The position numbers and the translations under genes are program-made. 64,000 bases of DNA. It comes from Humulus lupulus (lineage: Eukaryota; Streptophyta; Magnoliopsida; Rosales; Cannabaceae). The notes beneath the pieces were generated by a model. The model was not told the DNA's origin, did no database searches, and saw nothing but the letters and a program-made list of their open reading frames with translations. Within the stretch, counting starts at the first letter, position 1. Each line of letters begins with the position of its first letter. This document shows, piece after piece, positions 44,744-56,186 of this stretch. The DNA lies in assembly GCF_963169125.1 (NCBI RefSeq), contig NC_084801.1:78123696-78187695 (forward strand). The letters are read 5' to 3'.

Positions 44744-46095
44744 GTTTTCTTCCCTGTGTCAAGAGCTTTCCAAGCACCGATGTCCCGAGCAAAGTCCCCT
44801 AGTCCGAGCCTCACAGAAAGCCTAGTCACAACGCACCAACAATATCCATCCATCAAGTTCTAATCCATTAAATAACTTTGGGTCAAAGCTCTAGTCTCTA
44901 GGACTTTGAATTCTATCAATCCAGGTGATAAAATCCATCCCGAGCCTTAACTTTTGGATTCCCAAACCTAAAACCTCTTTAAAGCCCAAAAATGCACTAA
45001 GCGTCGCGCCCCATGAGGCCATGCCGTGGCCCGCCCCCAACCAGGGACCTCCAACCCCAAAATAGGGCAGGCGCGCCGCGCCCCAAGCAAGGGCGTGCCG
45101 CGGCACACCCTTCTTCTTGGCCACTAAAATGTCGCGGCTCAGCAAGAACAATGTCGCGGCCCGACCCTTCAAACCCAAAAAAATCCTCCATTTTTACCAC
45201 AAAAACCCAGCGAATTTACCCAAAAATCAACATAACAATCCCACTCAATCATCACAACATTTGCAGAGCAATCCCACCAGCAAAACCCAACAGAAACTAA
45301 CCCAAAAACTCACCTAAATAATCAAGAGAAATTCCTAACTTAGCTTACATGCAACACTCTAAAATACCAGCAGCAATTCAACATAACTCAACACATTTAA
45401 TAGCTTACCTTGAGCAGAAATGAACCCCATAATTAGGTCCTTCGGCTTCAAGCTTCTAGCACCCAAAATCCAAGCTCAAAATCCGTAATCTTTGGTTAGT
45501 TTCCACCAAAACTCACTAAACTTCCAAGAGAGAAAAGAAAACTGAGAAATAAAGAGGGAAATGGTCAGTTTAGAGAATTTTCAATGTTTCTTATGTTTTG
45601 TTTTATTTAACTTAGTCTCTAAGGTTACCTCAAGGATCGGGGTACCAAAAACGTCCCCGAGGGAAAAATGGTAACTTTACCCAATTTTCCCTCCTAAACA
45701 TTCTATCTTCAAATATATCTCCAAATATTTATTTCCATAACCCCATAAAATGTGTACTACCCGAAATACCCCTCGACTCACCCCGAGTCAGGTTTTCGAC
45801 CCCGTTGTGACTTTCTAGCTAACAGCTCCATAGGACTGTCTCAGATCGTACAGCACAGATATGTCACAAATATATCATAATTATTACAATTATCACATTT
45901 ATGCCCGCAACGGGCTAACATTACAAACATGCCCCTACAACCAAATGGGTCCCACATGCATATTTAATTCACCAAAACATGCATCTCTGACCACATATTC
46001 ATACAAATTCACATATTATAATATTAAATCACTTATTGCCCTCCAAACACACTAATCGAGGCCCTAAGCCTAATTAAAAAATTTAGGTCGCTACA
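44744..46095 (-). repeat. LTR of element H, right part
   Basis: Resumes with GTTTTCTTCCCTGTG (the donor-like motif is lost here) and ends AGGTCGCTACA. The polypurine tract follows (TATCCCCTCC). Contains a GC-rich patch 45000-45180. Confidence 0.85.
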
Positions 46096-46130
46096 ACTAT
46101 CCCCTCCTTACAGAAACTTCATCCTCGATA

Positions 46131-46472
46131 TTACCTGAACAACTCGGGATACCGCTCCCGCATCTCTGATTCAAGTTCCCATGTCGCCCCCTCAACTTTG
46201 TTGTTCCTCCACAGCACTTTCACCCAGGTGATGGTCTTGCTCCACAAGACTTTTATCCTTCCGGTCAAGAATCTAAACCGGCTTTTCCTCATAAGACAAA
46301 TCTTGGTCCAGCTCCAAATTCTCATAACTCAGTACATGTGTCGAATCAGATACATACTTGTTGAACATGGATACGTAAAAGACATTATGAACCCCTAATA
46401 AGGCTGGAGGCATCACCAGTCTGTAACCTACCTCTCTAGCCCGCTCAAGAATCTCGAAGGGGCGAAAAAATC
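46131..46472 (-). pseudogene. pol: Element H integrase C-terminus
   Basis: Ends with MRERYPELFR as in elements A and I (stop at 46133-46131). Stops are frequent. Element I interrupts at 46472, and the gene resumes at 56187. Confidence 0.8.
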
Positions 46473-48886
46473 TGTAACGCCCTAGAAAGCCAAGACCGCT
46501 ACACTGTGTGTTTATAAAGTTCTAGACTTGCTAATCAAGTTACTTAGTTAAAAGAGTGTTACCAAAACTATAGAGGAACTAGGGTTAAAATGTTTTGGTC
46601 ACAAAAGCCACATTTTCATTAAGAAACATTTCCTGTTTACACGGGATCCCAAAAATATTAAGTTTAAAGACCGTTTACAAAAGTCATAAATTTTAGATAC
46701 AATAACAAGCCATATTAAGGCAAAACAGACAGTTAAGCAATCCCTGTCCTGATCCACTCCTCGACCATGGTGATCGAACAGCTGGCTATCTACATTCAAC
46801 CCCGCAACTCTCCATCTCAGGATGGGTCTAGCATGCCTTTGCCTTTACCTGCACCACGTAGCACCCGTGAGCCAAGGCCCAGCAAGAAAACACAACAACA
46901 GAGCATAAGCAATCAACAGACAAATCAATATCACATAATGTATCACATGTTCTCAACCATATAAACATCTAGTATAATCAAGTACTTAACATACTAAACA
47001 CATAAACTCATATCATATATCAATTCACAAATGATAACTAAGGCTAGCGCCCTCAGGCCGCTCTCTCCGTTATCCCACTGACTCCGGCCCGCTTAAACCG
47101 AGCTTAGTGAATATTAAGCTGTCCTCTACTACCAGTGGCCAAGCTGCGCCCTGTGCACAAATATTGTGCACAACACACTTAGGCCGCTATTACATGTCCC
47201 ATGGAGTAATACCATCCTTGATATAATACAAGTATCGAGAGCACTTAGTCCCATCACAATCATATACCCGGGTGCAGTTTTCTTACCTTTCAATTTACTA
47301 GCTTTGTTCACACGACTCCTTGAGCACGATTCCCCTCGAGCCCTAGCGCTCACCTAAACACAACCATAGACCAAAGTCATCATCAAACCTTAAGTCCAAA
47401 ACCTAGCCTCAGGGCCAATCCCGAGCCCCCGGGAAGTCCTAGTTCCACCAAAAAAGGTGGTGGAAACAAACCCCAAACCCTTGGTTAAAAACCCTTGCAA
47501 ACAACCCTTAAATCCCCTTCAGAAGACAGGGTAGCCCTACAACGCTCATGGAAGGGTGCTATAGCACTACAAACAGAAGCAAAATCCCCTCAGCAAGCTT
47601 GGCCTAGCGCTACAGCGCCCAAAGGCTAGCGCTGTAGCGCTAGTCATAGACGGGCCAACATCGAGTTTTCCCTTCATGCGATTTCCTCGATACAACCTCA
47701 ACCAAAACTCTTCCAAATCTTTCCCAACCTCAAAACCAACCTTACGACCATACTCCACTCATCCCAAACACCCCAAATACCTAGAACTCAAGCACATGCA
47801 TCCCCAAACTCAAAATTCACCATAGCCACTTCTAGACACTAAAACACAGCAGAAACCAGTTGAACATCAATGTTAGAGCTTAGAATTTATACCTTTGATG
47901 GAACTTCGACCTCAAGTTGTCTCTAGACCTCCTTGGCCTACTTTTCCTCCACCCTTGGCTCCAACTTCCGTAGAATTCCCCATCAACATCGCTTAGATAT
48001 CTTTGCTAAATACCAAAACCAGAACTGAAGAAACTTACAGAATTTTACCTCAAGTGTTGGTGAGTTCTTGCTAAACCTCTGCCAATTCCTCAAACCTAGC
48101 TTAGGATCCTTGATGCTCAGCCTATCCCAGCTCTCCTCTGAGCTTTGCTCCAAAAATCCTCAAGAAACTGATGGAAAATGCATAAACCGACCTTAGGAAA
48201 CTCTCTGTTTTCTCCCTTTCCTTTTTCTTCCTTTTCCTTCTTTTCTCTCTCAGACTTCTACACTTCTCTACAATTCCCACTAACATAAAGCCTCAGTAAT
48301 TCCCATCTTTAGAAAGCCAAATGACCTTAATGCCCTCCCCTTCATTTCTAATCCTTTAGTCCACTTAAGGGTATTCTAGTCATTTTACCCAATTCCCGCT
48401 AACTCCTCGAGTGTCCCTAATATTTACCGCTTAATTCCCAATACCTAACTAATCACCAATAATATTCATCGATGTTAAAATAGACTCCAATATACTCACT
48501 GAATTCCCATTTATACCCCTAGGCTCACCCCGAGCCGGGTATAAATCCCCGCTATGACTTTTTCGCTACTTTTCTCTCTAGGATTGTCTCGAGTCACAGA
48601 TCACAGATATTTCCACATAATAATGTGGTCTCGTCGATTATCACATATATCAACACAATTATGCCCAAGATGGACAAAATTACGATTATGCCCTTCTAAC
48701 CTAATCAGGGCCTACATGCATACTAATATACATCGTCATGCATCTCAAACATTCAAATAGTCATATAACATGCTTTAAATCGTAATCATGCATCTTAATC
48801 ATTAAAATCACACATAATTCCCATTATGTCCTCCAGGCACACTAATCAAGGCCCTTAAGCCTTATTAGCGAATTTGGGTCGTTACA
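46473..48886 (-). repeat. 3' LTR of element I (2414 bp)
   Basis: TGTAACGCCCTAGAAAGCC...GGGTCGTTACA, closely similar to the other LTR. It carries the inverted TAGCGCTACAGCGC / GCGCTGTAGCGCTA pair near 47605-47645. Confidence 0.92.
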
Positions 48887-48902
48887 ACTATCCCCTCCTA
48901 AT
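48887..48902 (-). other. Polypurine tract of element I
   Basis: Minus strand ATTAGGAGGGGATAGT directly before the 3' LTR. Confidence 0.85.
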
Positions 48903-48922
48903 GGGAATTTCGTCCTTGAAAT

Positions 48923-51900
48923 TTACCTGAACAACTCGGGATACTAATCCCGCATCGCTGTCTCAAGCTCCCAGGTCGCCTCTTCAACCTTACTATTCCT
49001 CCACAGCACTTTAACAAGTGGAATTGTCTTATTCCGCAATACTTTATCTTTCTGATCCAAGATCTGAACTGGTTGCTCCTCATAAGCCAAATCTGTCGGT
49101 AACTCCAAATCTTCATGCCTCAACACATGAGTTACATCTGAGACAAACTTCCGAAGCATGGAGACATGGAATACATCATGAACTCCAGACAACGATGGCG
49201 GCAAAGCTAACCTGTAAGCCACCTGACCAACCCTTTCTAGGATCTCAAATGGTCCAATGAATCTAGGGCTCATCTTGCCCTTCTTTCCAAACCTCCTCAC
49301 CCCTCGCAATGGTGAAAATCAGAGAAAGACGTGGTCCCCAACCTGAAACTCCACATCTCTATGCTTACGATCAACGTAGCTTTTCTGTCTACTCTGAGAA
49401 GCGAGCATCCTAGCCCGGATCTTCTCTATGGCCTCACTTGTCTTCTGAACCATATCTGGCCCCAAATATCTCCTCTCACCCATCTCATCCCAATGAATGG
49501 GTGACCTACACTTTCTCCCATATAACATCTCATAGGGAGCCACTCTAATTGTTGACTGATAACTATTGTTATACGAAAATTCAATCAATGGCAGATACTT
49601 ACTCCATGAACCCTCAAAATCAATCACACATGCTCTGAGCATGTCCTCCAATACCTGGATCGTCCTCTCAGACTGTCCATCAGTCTGAGGATGAAAGGCT
49701 GTACTGAACTTTAATTGAGCCCCCAAAGCCTTCTGCAAACCACCCCAAAACTTGGAAGTGAAGATAGGATCCCGGTCTGACAATATAGACTTAGGAACCC
49801 CATGGCGACGTACGATCTCCCTCACATAAAACTCTGCATACTGATCCACGGTATATGTCGACCTCACTGGAAGAAAATGGGTTGACTTGGTGTATCTATC
49901 CACTATCACCCACACCGAGTCATGAAGTCCTACTGTCCTAGGTAAACCTCCTACAAAATCCATAGTAATGTCCTCCCATTTCCATTCAGGAATATCGAAA
50001 GGCTGAAGCAACCCTGCTAGTCGCTGATGCTCAGCTTTTACCAGTTGACAGGTTAAGCATCAGGCAACGTACTCTACCACATCATTTCTCATCCCAGGCC
50101 ACCAATACAAAGTTCGCAGATCCTGATACATCTTCGTGGTACCTGGATGGAGTGAGTACAGCGTTGTATGAGACTCATCTAGTATCTCTCGTCTGATCCC
50201 CTAATCAGCTGGAACACAAATCTGCCCATGATATCGAAGTAAACCAACCTCAGAAACAGAATGGTCCTTAGCTATTCCCGCCAAGACATCCTCTCTAACC
50301 CTCTGTAACTGAGTGTCTACCAACTGCCCTTCTTTGATCCGCTCTAGCAGGGTCGACTGCAGAGTAATATTAGCCAACCGGCCTACAACCAACTCTATCC
50401 CTGCTCAAACCATCTCATCAGCTAACTTCCTTGAGATCTGAATAGAACTATACAACTGACCTGGACCTCTGCGGCTCAATGCTTCCGCCACCACATTGGC
50501 TTTCCCCGGATGGTAAAGAATATCACAATCATAGTCCTTTACCAGCTCCAGCCAATGTCTCTGTCTCATATTCAGGTCCTTCTGTATAAAGAAATACTTC
50601 AGGCTCTTATGGTCAGTGTAAACCTCGCAATTCTCCCCATACAAATAGTGTCGCCAAATCTTCAGTGCGAATACCACCGCTGCTAGCTCCAAATCATGGG
50701 TAGGAAACCGCTGCTGATACTCCTTTAGCTATCGTGAGGCATAAGCTATAACCTTCTCATTCTGCATCAACACACAGCCTAAGCCAAACCTCGATGCATC
50801 ACAGTAAACAACAAACTTCCCTTCCCCCGAAGGAAGACTCAACACTGGCGCTGTGATAAGCCGTCTCTTCAGCTCTTGGAAACTGTCTTCACACTTGTCC
50901 GACCAGATAAACTTCAGATTCTTTCTTGTCAACTCTGTCACCGGCGCTGCTATCTTCGAGAAACCCTCCACAAACCGTCTGTAGTAACCTGCCAGACCAA
51001 GAAAACTTCTCACCTCCGAGGCATTCCTTGGCCTCGGCCAATCCCTAACTGCCTCTATCTTAGATGGATGCACCTTAATCCTATCTGCACCTACGATATG
51101 TCCAAGGAATGTCACTTCGGGTAGCCAGAATTCACACTTCTTAAACTTAGCGTACAACTGATGCTCCCTCAACCTCTGAAGAACCTGTCGAAGATCAAAC
51201 TCGTGCTCTGCCTCTGAACTGGAATACACCAAGATGTCGTCGATGAAGACTATAACAAACTGATCTAGAAAATCCTTGAACACCCTATTCATTAGATCCA
51301 TAGAGGCTGCTGGGGCATTGATCAAACCAAAAGGCATGACCAAGAACTCATAGTGCCCATACCGTGTTCAGAAGGCCGTCTTAGGTATGTCCTCATCCTT
51401 GATCCTCAGCTGCTGATAACCAGATCAAAGATCAATCTTTGAGAACACCATCTTACCCTGCAGCTGATCGAACAAGTCATCAATCCTTGGTAGGGGGTAC
51501 TTATTCTTGATAGTTAACTTGTTCAATTCTCGGTAGTCGATACACATTCTCAAAGTCCCATCCTTCTTCTTTACAAACAAAACTGGAGCACCTCATGGCG
51601 AGTAGCTAGGTCTGATGAACCCTAAATCCAGAAGCTCCTCCAGCTGTATCTTTAATTCTTTCAGTTCCGCTGGTGCCAACTCAATGACAAACTGAATCTC
51701 TCTACGCGGCGGCAACCCAGGCAAATCCTCAGGAAACACATCCAAGGACTCGCAAACCAATCTGGTCTCCTCCGGTCCTACTGGTGAAACTCAGGTGATA
51801 TCCACCACATTAGCCAGAAAGCCTACACATCCACCCTGTAACAAATCTCTGGCTCTCAACGCAGATATCCTGGGTACGCGGGGTCCATGCACCGCTCCCA

Positions 51901-53415
51901 CAAAAACGAAGGGATCCTCGACCTCTAGCTCAAAAGTCACCATCTTCTTCCTGCAGTCTATGGTAGCTCCATATCTAACCAACCAATTCATACCTAAGAT
52001 AATATCAAAGTCCTCCATACTCAACTCAATCAAGTCCACCGATAACTCCCTACCATCAACTATCACTGGCAATGCTCTAATCCACCTCCTAGATACTACC
52101 AATTCTCCTATAGGCAGAATAGTCCCAAACCCTGAAGTACTATACTCACTAGGTCTACATAATCTACCAATCACCTTATCAGATACAAATGAATGCGTAG
52201 CACCAGAATCAATGAACACAATAAAAGGGATGCCAGCACTAGAAAGCTGACCTGTCACTACTGAGGGGCTAGCCTCGGCCTCCGCCTGTGTCAGGGTGAA
52301 CACTCGAGCTGGAGTAAATTTTTCTACCTTCCCTGTCTCTCCCTTCTTCACTGTCGGGCAATCTTTCATGAGGTGTCCCACCACCCCACACACATAGCAG
52401 GCCTTAGCCCGACACTCACCCGAATGGCGTCTCTTGCACCTCGTGCACTCCGGATAAGTCCTCCATGTATCACCGCCTCCCTGGTGGCCACCTGAGTACC
52501 CCGACCTCTCCTATCAGGACCAGGAGCGATCAAAGCATCAGGAGTCTTCCTCTTCAAATCATTGGGGCCTCCGCCCCTACCAGAACTAGAATATGGAGGC
52601 ACCACCCTGTGGCCCTCCCTTCTCACAGCACTCTCCCTCCATATCTAATTCTTCGCCTCCTCAACGGTAAGAGCCTTCTCTACAGCCTGAGCATAAGTTG
52701 TCCCTCCAGGAACTGTGGTAATTCTCACATCTCGGGCTATCATAGCATTCAACCCTCTGATAAACCTGTCTTGCCCAGCTGCATCAGTAGGCACAAGATC
52801 TGGTGCGAACTTCACAAGTCTGTCGAACTTCAGGGCATATTCTGTAACTGTCATACCGCCCTGAACCAGCCCCACAAACTCATTAATCTTCGCTGCCCTG
52901 ATGGCAACGTTATAATAATTCTGACTGAACAAGTCTTTAAACCCTTCCCAAGTCAATGCAGAAACATCCCTGGTCTGTGATGCCACCTCCCACTAGATTC
53001 GAGCATCCTCCCTCAGCATATAAGTGGCACAGGCCACCCTGTCATATCCTTCTACCCTCATAAAATCAAGTATGGTATTGATCATAGTCATCCACTGCTC
53101 AGCCTTCAATGGATCTAGTCCTCCCTCAATGATCGGGGGCTGTTGCTTCCTAAACCGCTCATACAACGGTTCCCACTTGTTCCCAACATCAACTGGTTGT
53201 ACCACAGGTACCATTGCCGGTGGCACAACAGGGGAAACACTCCCAGATGGAGCCTGCTGCAGAATTCAAATCTGTTCATCTTGACTCTGAAGCCGAGCTT
53301 GCATGTCGGCCATTAGCTGCTGCCAATTCTCAGGGACTGGCGGAGGGGTTTGGCCTTGGTCATCATCTCTAGCCCCAAACCTGCCAGCTAGTCGCGTGGA
53401 TTTTCTTGAACGCAT
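48923..53415 (-). pseudogene. gag-pol: Element I gag-pol, lightly broken
   Basis: ATG at 53415 (MRSRKSTRLAGRFGARDDDQ). Gag contains ERFRKQQPPIIEGG and LTWEGFKDLFSQNYYN, then the knuckle CYVCGVVGHLMKDC. Protease [12 protein letters not shown] runs from [15 protein letters not shown] through [10 protein letters not shown] (catalytic Asp pair kept). RNase [12 protein letters not shown]. Integrase HHCC with CLTCQLVKAEH, and core TMDFVGGLPRT, ILSDRDPIFTSKFW, TDGQSERTIQ. The chromodomain-like tail [17 protein letters not shown] ends at 48923. One frameshift lies near 52500, before the knuckle. About fifteen stops, mostly at former CAG, CGA or TGG codons. Long open parts: 50011-49319 (integrase), 51343-50729 (RT), 52393-51791 (knuckle-protease). 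Confidence 0.9.
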
Positions 53416-53787
53416 AACTATTCAAGCCAATCTGCAATCAACGACTCGGCAATTAGGCTATGATGACAGGGTAATATTCCTTTCATAATCCATCACTGGA
53501 TCTCCAATCATTCACAAGCAATCAAGATATAGCAATTTATCCAGATATTCATTCACATGTACAGCGGTGCTAATAAGCACGCCTCAATAGCATCATGCAA
53601 TAGTCAAGGGCCAAGCCCTATCAGTATCTCATGCTCCCTATTCATCAATCAGATATCAACAATCATATCTCACTCAAATCATTTAAGCACATAATTATGT
53701 ATACACAATTACCAAACCCTGAGTAGAGCTTGTCTCTCGCGACGAATGTACATATCCAGGCAGTCTTCAGGACCCATAAACCTAGGA

Positions 53788-53800
53788 CGCTCTGATACCA
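53788..53800 (-). other. Primer-binding site of element I
   Basis: Minus strand TGGTATCAGAGCG, three bases from the 5' LTR. Confidence 0.9.
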
Positions 53801-53803
53801 AGT

Positions 53804-56186
53804 TGTAACGCCCTGGATAGCCAAGACCGCTACACTGTGTGTTTATAAAGTGCTAGACTTGCTATTCAAGTCACTTAGTTAAAAGCGTGTTACCGAAACT
53901 ATAGAGGAACAAGGGTTAAAATGTTTTGCTCACAAAAGCCACATTCTCATTAAGAAACATTTCCTGTTTACACGGGATCCCAAAAATATTAAGTTTGAAG
54001 ACCTTTTAAAAAAGTCATAAAGTTTAGAAACAATAACAAGCCATATTAAGGCAAAACAGACAGTTAAGCAATCCCTGTCCTGATCCAATCCTCGACCATG
54101 GTGATCGAACAGCTGGCTATGTACCTTCAACCCCGCAGCTCTCCATCTCAGGGTTTGTCCAGCTTGCCTTTGCTTTACCTGCACCACGTAGCACCCGTGA
54201 GCCAAGGCCCAGCAAGAAAACACAACAACAGAGCATAAGCAATCAACAGACAAATCAATATCACATAATGTATCACATGTTCTCAACCATATAAACATCC
54301 AGTATAATCAAGTATTCAACATACTAAACACATAAACTCATATCATATATCAATTCACAAATGATAACTAGGGCTAGCGCCCTCAGGCCGATCTCTCCAT
54401 TATCCCACTGACTCCGGCCCGCTTAAACCGAGCTCAGTGAATATTAAGCTGTCCTCCGCTACCAATGGCCAAGCTGCGCCCTGTGCGCAAATATTGTGCA
54501 CGGCACACTTAGGCCGCTATTACATGTCCCATGGAGTAATACCATCCTTGATATAATACAAGTATCGGGAGCACTTAGTCCCATCACAATCATATACCCG
54601 GGTGCAGTTTTCTTACCTTTCAATTTACTAGCTTTGTTCACCCGACTCCTTGAGCACGATTCCCCTCGAGCCCTAGCGCTCACCTAAACACAACCATAGA
54701 CCAAAGTCATCATCAAACCTTAAGTCCAAAACCTAGTCTCAGGGCCAATCCCGAGCCCCCGGGAAGTCCTAGTTCCACCAAACAAGGGGGTGGAAACAAA
54801 CCCCAAACCCTTGGTCAAAAACCCTTGCAAACAACCCTTAAATCCCCTTCAGAAGACAGGGTAGCGCTACAGCGCTACAAACAGAAGCAAAATCCCCTCA
54901 CCAAGCTTGGCCTAGCGCTACAGCGCCCAAAGGCTAGCGCTGTAGCGCTAGTCACAGACAGGCCAATCTCAATCTAATGCGATTTCCTCGATCCAATCTC
55001 AACCAAAACTCTTCCAAATCTTTCCCAACCTCAAAAACAACCTTACGACCATACTGCACTCATCCCAAGCACCCCAAATACCTGAACTCAAGCACATGCA
55101 TCCCCAAACTCAAAATTGACCATAGCCACTTCTAGACACTAAAACTCAGCAGAAACCAGTTGAACATCAAAGTTAGAGCTTAGAATTTATACCTTTGATG
55201 GAACTTCGACCTCAAGTTGTCTCTAGACCTCCTTGGCCTGCTTTTCCTCATCCCTTGGCTCCAACTTCCGTAGAATTCCCCATCAACATCGCTTAGATAT
55301 CTTTGCTAAATACCAAATCCAGAACTGAAGAAACTTACAGAATTTTACCTCAAGTGTTGGTGAGTTCTTCCTAAACCTCTACCAATTCCTCAAACCTAGC
55401 TTAGGATCCTTGATGCTCAGCCTATCCCAGCTTTCCTCTGAGCTTTGCTCCAAAAATCCTCAAGAAACTGATGGAAAATGCATAAACCGACCTTAGGAAA
55501 CTCTCTGTTTTCTCCCTTTCCTTTTTCTTCCTTTTCCTTCTTTTCTCTCTTAGACTTCTACACTTCTCTACAATTCCCACTAACATAAAGCCTCAGTAAT
55601 TCCCATCTTTAGAAAGCCAAATGATCTTAATGCCCTCCCCTTCATTTCTAATCCTTTAGTCCACTTAAGGGTATTCTAGTCATTTTACCCAATTCCCGCT
55701 AACTCCTCAAGTGTCCCTAATATTTAGCGCTTAATTCCCAATACCTAACTAATCACCAATAATATTCCTCGATGTTAAAATAGACTCCAATATACTCACT
55801 GAATTCCCATTTATACACCTAGGCTCACCCCGAGCCGGGTATAAATCCCCGCTATGACTTTTTCGCTACTTTGCTCACTAGGACCGTCTCGAGTCACAGA
55901 TCACAGATATTTCCACATAATAATGTGGTCTCATCGATTGTCACATAGATCAGCACAGTTATGCACAAAATGGCCAAAATTACGATTATTCCCTTCTAAC
56001 CTAATCAGGGCCTACATGCATACTAATATACATAGTCATGCATCTCAAACATTCAAATAGTCATATAACATGCTTTAAGTCATAATCATGCGTCATAATC
56101 ATTAAAATGACACATAATTCCCATTATGCCCTCCAGGCACACTAATCAAGTCCCTTAAGCCTTATTAGCGAATTTGGGTCATTACA
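53804..56186 (-). repeat. 5' LTR of element I (2383 bp)
   Basis: TGTAACGCCCTGGATAGCC...GGGTCATTACA. Relative to the other LTR it has lost about 25 bp near the GCGCTACA repeats. Donor-like motifs near 54173 and 54612. Confidence 0.92.

Larger units (their letters stand above)
46473..56186 (-). mobile_element. Element I: full-length Tekay-like Ty3/gypsy retrotransposon
   Basis: LTRs 46473-48886 and 53804-56186, primer-binding site, gag-pol and polypurine tract all in order on the minus strand. The target duplication is AAATC (46468-46472) versus AAACC (56187-56191), one substitution. It is inserted in the integrase gene of element H. The best preserved gag-pol of the window. Confidence 0.92.

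Noticed and set aside
47129..47353. Conserved 74-codon frame also at 54459-54683
   Set aside because: Shadow of the duplicated LTR of element I, not independent conservation.
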